64,000 bases of DNA, taken from assembly GCF_022965805.1 (NCBI RefSeq), contig NC_133101.1, forward strand, positions 9,957,069-10,021,068. Reading direction: 5' to 3'. The notes beneath the pieces were generated by a model that saw nothing but the letters and a program-made list of their open reading frames with translations, was not told the DNA's origin and did not search any database. The DNA is from Primulina eburnea. Its lineage: Eukaryota; Streptophyta; Magnoliopsida; Lamiales; Gesneriaceae. Positions 36,975 to 47,399 of the stretch are shown here, piece after piece; the stretch's first letter is position 1; every line of letters begins with the position of its first letter. Made by a program: the position numbers and the translations under genes.

Positions 36975-37905
36975 GGACTGTTCTAACTTTATGTCCTTTC
37001 TGCCCCACTTGGTCTGGTCGAGGTTTTGGTTGGGTACATTCCTTTGCTACGTGATCTGTCTTGCCACATGTGAAACACGCCCTATTAGTTCGGTAACAAG
37101 TAGAAGTATTATGATTCCCTCCACAAGTATCACACTTTGCTTTCATAAAATAATATTGATGGCCATGTCCTTTGATCCTCTTCAAAATAGTCCTTTGTAA
37201 CATCGTTGTCGGTCTTTTCTCATAACTAGTACCATCACTCGAAATCTCTTGAGTAACTGCTTCATGACCACTCTCGGCGAACTTTGCCTGATCTAATAAT
37301 TCAGCATATGTATTTGATTTGTTAGCTACCATGCGATCATAGATTTGGGGTTCCAACCCCATAAGAAAACGTTGCATCTTCTCTTGCATGTTTCTTGCAC
37401 CCCAAAGAGCATATCAGATCAAGGTACTGAACTTCTTAGCATACTCGGCCACAATCATGGTTTTCAATTCAAAAAACTCTGTAGCTTTTGAATCCCTGTC
37501 CGCTTTAGGAAAATATTCTTCTAAGAATGCATTCTTAAAGTCCCCGCAGGCAATCACACCTTGTGTCTCCTCCAGAAGAGCCTTGACACTTTTCCACCAG
37601 TCATATGCATCATCCTTCAATAAGTAAACTGCAAGACGGACTTTGCTCCTATCATCGCAACCATAAGCCTCCAAAATTTGTTCCATGCGACGCATCCAAA
37701 TATTAGACTGACTAGCCTCCTCATTTCCATAGAATTTTGGTGGGTCTAATTTCAGAAAATCAGAAATTGTTGCTCTAAATCGAAATCCTATAGCTTCGCC
37801 TCTTGTAACTCTTGCTCGACCTCTCCCTTGATTCCCATTCTGATTATTGCTGTTGGCATCTTCTGATACATCATTGTTAATCCTCACTTGTCTGTGTGAT
37901 AGCAT
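36889..37905 (-). pseudogene. Gypsy gag with one internal stop
   Basis: Starts MLSHRQVRINNDVS at 37905. The capsid-like part has FLKLDPPKFYGNEEAS, AYDWWKSVKALLEE and FLEEYFPKADRD. A single TGA at about 37412 interrupts it just before YALWGA; the same frame continues with MQRFLMGLEPQIYDR and a zinc knuckle [14 protein letters not shown] (CX2CX4HX4C). It overlaps the start of the protease frame by about 85 bases, consistent with a frame change into pol. Confidence 0.88.
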
Positions 37906-38142
37906 TTCTATTCTGAAAATCTCATATTAGACAAAGTAGCATTTTTCCCAAACAATATGCAATAGGATGCAAGAAAATAATTTCGTGAACGCAATATAAA
38001 ATCTTATTTTCCTACATAATTTTATAGGTGGGCAATTAATAAACAAGCATACACCAACATAAAACTCAGTCCTAGATCGCTACTAACAGCTTCGTCTTAG
38101 TCATTACTTAATATAAAATCCATGAAAGATATTAAAACCTAT

Positions 38143-39221
38143 GGCTCTGATACCAAAATGTAAGGCCCATATTTTGCACACTCAAACACACACAATATTT
38201 GTAGATGTCAAGCCTTATTTAAAGTACCGATAACCCATATAATCAACACCACCTAAAATTTATAAAGAATCACAATTTATTTATTAAAAGGAAACAATGA
38301 ATCAATCTCCCAGTAAGATTAATGAGTAAATAAATCAGTTTTCCAAAGGACTAGCCAAAAAATTTGAAAAGAAATAATCCAGAATCCTAAAAGAACTCAA
38401 ATGAAAGAATTCAAGTGTCCAAACTCTACGGAACATCTTCTATGTCATCATCATCCTCAATGATCTCTTCTATATATTCTACATATTCGTTTTCCTCATT
38501 CAGATTATTACTTGAAAACAAAATTATTCACACTTATGTATCCGATCAATAATTCGATCAAAAGGATAAGGACAAAAGCTTTCAAAATAATAAATAATAA
38601 ATATACATGTAGATAGGATGACAAAATTCAAGAATAATAGCGTAATAACATAATCCAGATCAAAATTCATATCATGCAACACTTTGACCACAGGGAAACA
38701 AGAGGTGACTCACATGCTCCCCATCATATGAAGCACTTTGACCCGCAAGAACCAAGAGGTGGTTCACATACATATCATCCAGGATATCACAAAAACATAA
38801 CCGAACACAGAATTCCATCTTATAAGTAAATAATAAAGCACCAATAATAACAATATGCATCTAAATCCATTATTGTAGAGCTTTTACGAAATAATGTCGA
38901 AATAGGAGTATACACACATGAGATCCTTAGCTTAATAATGAATATTTAGACAAAATCTTTCCACTCTCACAATCTAAAACCAAATTAGTTATCCTAATTA
39001 ACAGTGGCTTAATAAACTCTAATTTTAAAGCAAATATTATAAATATTTCTAAGATTTTCGCATGTATTACAATTAATTATGGGTTACTATATGAAAGTTT
39101 ACAATTATACTATTTTATTAAACATAAAAATATCTAAATACTTTGTTCTAGCACAAATTCCCATATTCAACGAACATTAGAGTCCTTTCTATTTTTGACA
39201 CAAGCATCGAAGCTTTGTTTA
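38143..39221 (-). mobile_element. 5' LTR (truncated) and primer site of the Gypsy element
   Basis: TGGTATCAGAGCC (minus; 38143-38155) matches initiator tRNA-Met, three bases from the LTR end at 38159. The LTR aligns with 29579-31421 from its end up to GAAGCTTTGTTTA at 39221, where CACTACCAAAA begins. The outer part of the LTR is not found on the far side of the CACTA sequence. Confidence 0.85.
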
Positions 39222-39613
39222 CACTACCAAAAAAATTTCTAATTAGCGACGGTTTTTTTTTTGTCGCTAAAATCATCGCTAATTTGAAAACAGTCGCTAA
39301 TCAAATTAACGACGGTTTTAGCGACGGAACTTAAAGTCGTCGCTAAAGTCACCGTCGCAAACATATTGGGATGGTTTTTCAAAAATTGTTGCTAATTAAC
39401 GACAGTTTATCTACTCAAAATCATCGCTAATTTATTTTATTTTTTTATAATTTATTTAAAAAATAAAATAAATAAACTCAATCATATTCAATTTCGTCGT
39501 AGATGTCACGAACATCGTCGCTCGAATACTGAACCTCTTCAGTTTCACTTCACTGCTGTTCAAATCAATTTTATTGTCGTACATAACATTAACATCGAAA
39601 AGATTTTGAGACG

Positions 39614-40141
39614 TCAAAAGAAATTGATTTGCATGTCATGAGGTCCACTTTCGTTGATTTGAAATGCATCGTTCGCATCAATTTGATCATGCTCAGTATT
39701 TGACTTAACATAAGTGACATAAGCTCGTCTGCGTGGGCTACTCATATACATCCATTCTGATTCAGCTCTCTTTGTCGTTGGATAAGTCAAATACACAACT
39801 TGCGAAGCTTGCGTAGCAAACACAAATGGTTCGTAGTATCCCAGATTCTTTTTTTTATTGACATCAACAATTTTGTACTTTTTGTGCATGTGTGTATCCA
39901 AGCGAGGATGGGTATCAAACCAACAACACTTGAAAAGTACAACTTGTTTCATGGGTAAACTTGAGTATTCAATTTCAACTATTTCTTCTGTTTGCCCATA
40001 AAATTCAATCGCATTTCCGCTACTCATATGACCACTCACTTGAAGCCCCAAGTTATTTGTAGCTTTGAATGAAGTATCATGCACGGTGTGAGAGTTAAAT
40101 CCATTGATGCAATAACCTCGGTAAGTCTTAACTTTCATCAA
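39614..40141 (-). pseudogene. CACTA-associated protein, DUF4216-like C-terminal part
   Basis: Open frame of 175 codons: KTYRGYCINGFNSHTV, then STGNAIEF-like SSGNAIEFYGQTEEIVEI, LFKCCWFDTHPRLDT and FVFATQASQVVYLTYP. I recognise the DUF4216 pattern that follows the transposase region in plant En/Spm elements. The last residues trail off without a typical end. Its role in transposition is unknown. Confidence 0.8.
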
Positions 40142-40446
40142 AGGACCTTGTGCAACATGTTTGATATTTGGATTTTGAAATTCAACATTCGGCGAGTTAG
40201 CCTACGAAAAACTTTTAAAACTTTAAATCGCATTATTTATCATTTTATTGAAATATGTAAATAAAACTTAAAAATTTTCATTTATACATATTGACGAAAC
40301 AATTGAAATAAATTGTTTTGGATGTACGCCTCGACTGAGAGTCATTCATCTATGGATTTTCCATTCGGATGTAATTTTCGTACGTGCTGCAATGCATAAA
40401 AAACAATTAAAAATCTGAAATGAGTGTTTATATAATTTAATTAATG

Positions 40447-41300
40447 TTATACATAATACCTGACAAATGGCTTTACTTCATTACAATTGAGTAAAATATA
40501 TGTTAAAACTGCATGATATTCTTCATTTGTTAGCCATCGCGATTTTGCAGCTCCAATCTTCTTACCACAAGTGCGGAATATTGAAAGAAGTTCTGAGTTG
40601 TTAGTTTCAACGTCTGTGATTTCCTGACCTTTCCTAGTTTTCCGCTTTTTAGTGTCAGCTGAATCATTGAAGTAATGCTGGAAGAATATGGCAGCCTCCT
40701 TAACCAAGTAAGCATTGCATATTAAACCCTCTACTCGTGTTTTGTTACACACCGTGTTTTTCAATTTACGTAAATATCTTTCGAAGGGATACATCATACA
40801 TCCACCTAAATTGTACAGGACCCATGATGCGTGCTTCATAAGGTAAATGTATGCATAAATGCTCCATCGAGTCAAAAAACGTGGTTGAAAAATCTTTTCT
40901 AACTTGCAAATTATGATGGGAATTTGTTAATTTAAAAGCATCATATCAATTTGTTTAACATTCCGCGTTGTTAATTTTGCCAAGAATAGATTCAACTTGG
41001 TAAGAGCATCCCAAACATCTTGTTGTAACAACTCTTTGAATACAACAGGAATTAGTCGCTGCATGAATACATGACAATCATGACTCTTCATACCAAATAT
41101 CCGCAACTTGTTCATGTCTATACAACGAGCCATTTTAGAAACATAACCATCAGAGAATCAAACTTCTTTGAGCCATCTAAAAAGCACTTGTCAGGCATGC
41201 TTGTCAAGTGTGTAATTTGCTTTCGTATATTTGCTGTCTGTTGTAGATGGATGCAACTCAGTTCTAATACCCCAAGACTCAGCCTTCATACAACTGATAA
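40447..41300 (-). pseudogene. CACTA-associated protein, DUF4218-like, broken
   Basis: Minus strand, from the upstream side: TELHPSTTDSKYTKANYTL; MNKLRIFGMKSHDCHVFMQR; KMYPFERYL-type MMYPFERYLRKLKNTVCNKT; VEGLICNAYLVKEAAIFFQH. These are landmarks of the DUF4218 region of CACTA transposase-linked proteins. Stops and frame changes occur near 41215, 41160 and 40900, so no full protein is made. Confidence 0.8.
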
Positions 41301-41520
41301 TGATACAACCTGAAAGGCACAATAACGAACAACATATGATGTCAATATATGAAGTGCATATCACATAAAAAATGTATCAAGAAATAGACAATCATAATTT
41401 TGGTATCAAGGATAACTCCACTCGAAAGCCGCCGGCTGATTCCGAAATAACCACATGTCTTAGAAATACAATATAACAATAGAAATGGGTCACAAGAATG
41501 ATACAACTCAACATGAATGC

Positions 41521-44500
41521 TGTAACGTCCCGAAATTTGAAGGTTCACGTGAACCACTGCATGCAAGTTATTAAATTTCTTTGATATTTTATTAAATTGT
41601 TTAAAGCATTAAATACATGTTTATTTCATTAATTTGTGTTAATTATTTTTATGCATTTTATGCATAATTATTGTATGATAGGGATTTAATTGATATAATT
41701 TTAAAAGTTCATGCAATCTCGGATTTTTATTTAACTATGTGTTTAATGATTTTTATGCATTTTATGCATAATTATTGCATGATAAGATTTAGCTCATGAA
41801 ATTTTAAAAGTTCACGCATTAGGATTTCTAGATGCATTTCACGCTCGAACGAAGAATGGAGACCAGAAAATTATCAAAAAATTATTTTATTACATGATTA
41901 AAATTTATTAATTAATATAATATTTTTCAAGAAATGGGTTTTGTTGGGAATTTTTACCCGCATGATTTTAATTTTTCCGATACGAAAAATTTTATCGAGT
42001 CGGGAGACTTTTTGAGGATTCGACTAATATTTTCAAAAACTTTCCAACACGAAATATTTTTCGAGAGCGTGTTTGGATTTAATGGGCCTAATTTTAAGCT
42101 TGGGGGGCTTAAAAATCTTTTTTAAACTCTTAAATGACAATTTAAGGCCCATTAGCTATTAATTAACTATTTAAATAATACCATAAACTAAACCTACACC
42201 TACCCTACCCCATAGCAGCCGACACTCCTCTCCAACCACTCCATTCTCTCAGTTTTCCAGCATCCCTCAGCTTCATTTCCTCTTGGTTTTCTCAACAGCA
42301 ACTCAAGAAAATCTCGGCCAAGCTCACTTCTTGTAGGAAAAATAGTCTCCGGCACTCGTTCTTCGATCCCCTCGCGTCTACAACATCAAAGGCATGCTTT
42401 GTATCATCTTTTCTCACACCATACATGTTTATATGCTGTTGTTTTGGTTGCATGTACGAAAATGTTCGATCTAAGCTTTCCATGAAGTATTTTCGGTTCC
42501 CATGTGTTTTCTTGTATCTTCTAATTGTTGTTTCATTTTTTTTCTGAAATTTCGGTGCAAGGGGCGATGGTTTGCTGATGCTAGGAGGTTGAATCATGTC
42601 ACAGTTTAATGAACTTGGAGCTAGAGCCGAGTATAAGTGTAGATAGCCGTCGGGTTTGGAGTGTGACGCTTCGGCCGTAGCATGTTGTGGGTAGATCGGT
42701 TGTTTGGGAAGCCCGGCTGTGCAAGGGGCGTCCTAAGCTCGGGACCAGGTCCTAAGGGTCAGAACCGTGGCCTGGGGTAGCTCGAGCATGGCTGAGACTA
42801 AAGTAAAAACCGCTTGGTTGAGGGTGAGCGAGAGGTTCTCGGCCGAGCCTCGGGCTTGCTAGCGATCGTGCGTGTGGCTATGGGCTGCATGGATCCGCGG
42901 TTGTGAGCCTCGTGACTCCAGAGAGATCTGAGTGTGGTCTAGTTGAGCTTGGTTAGTAGCTGGTTCCTTCGGTTTAGGGGTGTCAATCAGGTCGGGTGGG
43001 TCGGGTTTCGGGTCAACCCGCGAATTTTTTTTATTCTCTTTTCAACCCCAACCCAACTCGAACCCGAAAACCCCCAATTCGAACACGAACCCGCCTAACC
43101 CGATTAAACCCGCCTAACCCGCATTTTATTTATTTTTTTAAAAAAATTAATGAAAAAAAATAAAAATAATAATACTATTTTAATTTAAACACATAATAAC
43201 AAAATTTTCGATTTAAATTTGAAAGTTTAATTGTAGAAAATTAAAAATATATTTATTAAATCAAATAAACAATTGTTAAAAAAATATACAAAATAAATAT
43301 TAAATGATGAAAATTTATCATATAAATATACAATAAATTTTGTTCAAACATACAATATATAAAAATATAGGTAAATTTTCAAAAAGAAAAAAAAATTCGG
43401 GTCAACCCGCGACCTAACCCGAAACCCTTCTAACCTGGTACTAACCCGAATCCACCTAACCCAAACCCGAAATACCCCAACCCGAACCTGATTTTTTTTC
43501 GTGTCGGGTTTATGGGTCGTGTTGAATTTTGCCACTCCTACTTCGGTTAAGGGCTATGATCGAAGCTATTGGGAGACACACACCAAGGGTTGTTTGGGGG
43601 AGGGGTTTGCTGAAATTTGTACAACCATGATGGTGGTTAGCCGAGGTGCTTGGGGGTTAGATCTCGAAGTTTATAGGCTGTAAATGAGGTTATTAAGTGT
43701 GGTAAAAATTTGGGGAAGTTCTGGTTAAGTTTCGGTTTGATTCGGGTTAAAACCGGGACCCCGATCCAAGTTTTAAAACGAATCAGTTGAGTTGTAAAAT
43801 GGGATCGAGTTTACATCTAGGAATGCTTTTAAATATGTTTTGGGATATTTTAAGGAGTTGGTAAGCTTCGGGTCAATTTTTAGAGGTCCATGGTTAAAAC
43901 AATAATTTTTGGATTTCCAGGGGCAAAATGGTCATATTGCACCCGGGGTGAGATTTTTGGTCCTGACAGCATCCTGAGCACAAATTCATGATATTTTAAA
44001 TGTTTATGCATCATGTTTTACGATTTTTAAGATTTTATGAAAATATAAGTTGCATGCTTGAATTTAAAAAATTTCATTTATGCATGATTTTTATAAGTGA
44101 TGTAAATGATGATGTTTGGAATGATGAGAATTAGTTGTGGCTATCGAAGTATATGTAAATGTTTAAAATATATATGTAAATGCTGATGATGAGGCCTAGG
44201 CACAATGGTTTGTCACTGATGTCCGACAGTCGCCGAATACCACTGTTTTATGTATGATGGATCCATCATAAATGATAATGTACGATAGTCAGCTCTAATG
44301 AACGGAATTCACCTAAGAAAATGATAAATGATGAATAATGATTTACGATGAGCTATTTTGACTCGTAATGATTTTACACGACATGTTTACGTTACACTTT
44401 TAAAGTTAATGAAAGGTATGTTGATTACAGGATATTTTCACTGCTGTGTGCTATGTATATGTACTTGTTATTCCTGGTACATGTGTGTTGAGTCTTTAGA

Positions 44501-44853
44501 GTCACTAGGCGTGTATGATGCAGGTGAGTTTGTTGATGAGGGAACTGGAGGTGCCGAACTCTGAGTAGGCAGACCTGGTGTGATGACACGACTCGAGGAC
44601 CGTGTATTTTCCGCATTATGATTTATGAGATTGGAGAGGAGATGAACATTTTCATACGTTGATGATTTTAAGATTTTTACTCGTTTATGTTTACGTATGA
44701 TTTTGGATAAGTTTGGTTAATTTAAACTGCAATATTTTCACTGTCAGATAATTTCGATTATTTTTAATGTTATTTTGAAAATGTGAGCTTTTAAAAAAAT
44801 TATATATATATATATATATATATTTCTGCACTGATAAATGAGTAGACGTTTCA
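41521..44853 (+). mobile_element. 5' LTR of the coding-free element, carrying a hAT-like insertion
   Basis: Starts TGTAACGTCCCG and ends GTAGACGTTTCA. It is 3,333 bp long; without the inserted element and one 8-bp duplication it is 2,759 bp, close to LTR 2 at 2,765 bp. Point differences from LTR 2 are scattered throughout, so the element is not very recent. Confidence 0.9.
42975..43540. mobile_element. 566-bp non-autonomous hAT-like element
   Basis: Ends TAGGGGTGTCAA and TTGCCACTCCTA are inverted repeats with two mismatches. The 8-bp duplication CTTCGGTT lies at 42967-42974 and 43541-43548. LTR 2 shows the unoccupied site, TTCCTTCGGTTAAGGGC near 48850. An 8-bp duplication is typical of hAT. 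The ends are rich in GGGTCGGGTT and AACCCG repeats, and the middle is AT-rich without a gene. Confidence 0.92.
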
Positions 44854-47399
44854 GTTGGTATTAGAACAAGGGTCCTGTATAGGGTTGTGCCACCGCCAGT
44901 TTCTGTCGCTCAGTCTTCAAGCCTCAGGTCTGTAAGTTTAAATGTTTTTAATGCTATCACCTGCATGTTTACATGATATACATTTTACAGGACATGTTTA
45001 TCGATCGTTATGTTTTGAGATTAGATGCTTTAAAATTTTTATGCATGTTACGACATGAAATGAGGAATTATATGATTTTCATACATGCTGGCTTTGTGGT
45101 GAAATTGGACATGAATAATAATTTTGCTATTGGACATTAGGAGAGGTCGGAAATGATTTGACTATATTAATTTCAGTTAGTAGTACTGATGTTCTACTCG
45201 TGGGTCATAAGTTAAACTTAAAAATTATGAATGCCTTTGGGACCTGTAGACTTTGTAAGAAATTACTGAAGGTTCGTGGTTGCTAGCCGAGTTAATTTTT
45301 GAGGATTCCTTGTAAGGAATAATGATTCGAAGACTACGACGATTTTTGGAAGTATAAAATTGTAGAAATTATTTAGGATGCATGCTCTACCTAGTTAGAT
45401 TTAAGAATTGAATTGCAAGAATTGAGAATTTTAAGAACCTAAATATAATAACCCATAAATTGAGGGCATAAATGCGAAAATAAATTTAAGGGACTATTTT
45501 CGAATTTACCGGATTTTGGGATTAAATTCCAAGTTTCGAGAATTTTAAGGTTTAATGAGGCAAAAATCGGAAATGTTATGGGGACAAAAATGCAAATTTC
45601 GAATGGTTGTAGAGCCAACAATGTAATATTCGAGAATTTTAAGGACCAAATTGCAAATTCTGAGATTTTTTAGGATAAAATTCGAACTTTTGAGGAACAC
45701 TTGAGTTAAAACAGTAATTTTTCGAGGTTATGAGAATTGATTTTGGGTTTAATAAACTTAAAATTATCGAACTTTATGTTACGAGAAACCTATAAAATGG
45801 AATTAGGAACGCCAAGAACTTATGGGTAATTGTGGAATCTTCAAAATTTAGGAAAAATTGGATAATTTTTAGGAAATTAAGAATTAATGTTGCAATTTTA
45901 AGAAATTTGGGGACTAGTTTAGCAGAAAGAGAGAATTGAATGGTTTAAACGATAGAAATTCTCGGTGATTTAGGCTTGAAGGATATTTAGAATCTTTAGA
46001 CATCTGGATTATAATGTTATAAGGAATGATAATCAAAGACAATGTAAGATGAATCAGTCTTGGGCTTGAAAATTTAAGCGTTAGTGAAATATTGTTGTGG
46101 CAAAGTAAGAATTTAAAGTGATGACAATTTAAGGTAAAGTGGATCGGTTAGCTAAGTTATAAGAGTACACTCTGAGATAGCGAATTTTTGGGGATTTAAA
46201 TTTGATGTGTCATAAGTTTTAGTCATGACCTCAACAGTTAGGACTATACCTTTGCTAGAATTTAATTTTTCTAGAAAGTTGGGTATGTTTGATGGTTAGT
46301 TTATTTGATAGACGCATGTAAGAAGTGAGGTAGACACATTGTCTTGGGGAATTTTGAAAGTCATGAAGAAGCTTATGATTAAGTGGATATGTGTATTGGA
46401 ATTATGTTATCTAAGACTACTTGGGTTGTGTAAGCTTGAATTTCAAGTTTATGAGATAACTGTTCAAACGAAAATTTTGGGTAAAATAAAAACAAAAGAG
46501 AATTAGTGGTGGTTAACATAGGTTACCAACGAACGAATATTAAGATTTTTATCGAGTAAGAAATCTAAAATCTTGGTATGGGAATTCTAGGATTCTATGG
46601 GTTATCAGTAAAGTTGATTTATTAGAATTAGTTCAACATTAACATGGGATAACTTAGTAAGTTTTATACGCTAGAATTAATTAAGTATTGAGGATACGTA
46701 AGTATGCGACATTCGTTCCAATAAGGAAAGTCCAAGGGTCTTAGGCCTTAACTTTATTGTAATTGATGATAGAAGAGCGTTATTATATAGGTAGAAGATC
46801 GATATTGTATATTTGGTTTTTATGGATTAGTGTTACTCGAATTTAAGATTGGCAACAATTTATATTTGGGATGTACTTGTAAATAGTAAGTTATATTAGT
46901 TTGGTACCGTAAGATAAAGATTCGATTCAATGATCTTAGACTAAAATTATTATAGGGTTGAGATAAGGTCTAACTTTTAAGTGCATTATTGTGGATAGAA
47001 GTCGATTAGTAACTTTTGGTGCTAAGATTTCTTCAGTTGAACTGTATAAATGCTAAGGTAATAGGTTGACGAACATTATGGGCATAGTATAAGAAAATTA
47101 AGATGCGATAAGTCTGGACATCCATCCTAGTAAGAGGAATTGCGAAATAAGTCAAATTCGAGGTCTTAGTTGGATAGAACTAAGTCACCATAAGTCATTT
47201 TAAGTTGTGATTCACAATCAAGGATTCAGTAGGAAATTTAATTAGGATCGAGTAGACGTAAGGACAGCTTAATACTTATTTTATTAGAGTAGCGCAGCGG
47301 AAGCGTGTATTATTGGAATACTAGAATTAAGAGTCTAAACTTTAGTTCAGCGAGGATAAGCGAATTTCGGGGACGAAATTCAATTTACGGAGGGTAGAT
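44854..47399 (+). other. Interior of the coding-free LTR element
   Basis: 2,546 bp from the primer site to the purine tract. Stops are frequent in all frames and no gag, protease, RT or integrase motif is visible. The sequence is AT-rich with many short AAGGACCAAAT or GGGAATTTTG-like phrases that recall strongly decayed Gypsy sequence. The purine tract region GGGGACGAAATT near 47370 is the kind found before Gypsy 3' LTRs. Confidence 0.75.

Larger units (their letters stand above)
29579..39221 (-). mobile_element. Degenerate Gypsy retrotransposon, later interrupted twice
   Basis: Minus-strand element: 5' LTR (38159-39221, cut by CACTA), primer site, gag, protease, RT, RNase H, integrase, polypurine tract, 3' LTR (29579-31421). 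The related LTR pair and gene order define it. It carries stops and frameshifts and an altered RT catalytic site, so it cannot move by itself. A solo LTR (32450-34539) sits inside integrase. The base run left of the element is ACAGA; the matching right-hand duplication is lost. Confidence 0.85.
39222..41320. mobile_element. CACTA (En/Spm) transposon, one end and inner genes
   Basis: Begins CACTACCAAAAAAATTTC directly after TTA (39219-39221), a possible 3-bp target site. The terminal 200 bp repeat TAGCGACGG and its complement TCGTCGCTAA, as CACTA subterminal repeats do. Inner sequence encodes pieces of the transposon's proteins on the minus strand. No matching TAGTG end is found to the right, so the element is truncated or rearranged; 41320 is an approximate limit. 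Confidence 0.8.

Noticed and set aside
43501..43683. A short plus-strand frame in LTR 1
   Set aside because: It starts inside the hAT-like insertion and ends in LTR sequence, so it is an accident of the insertion.
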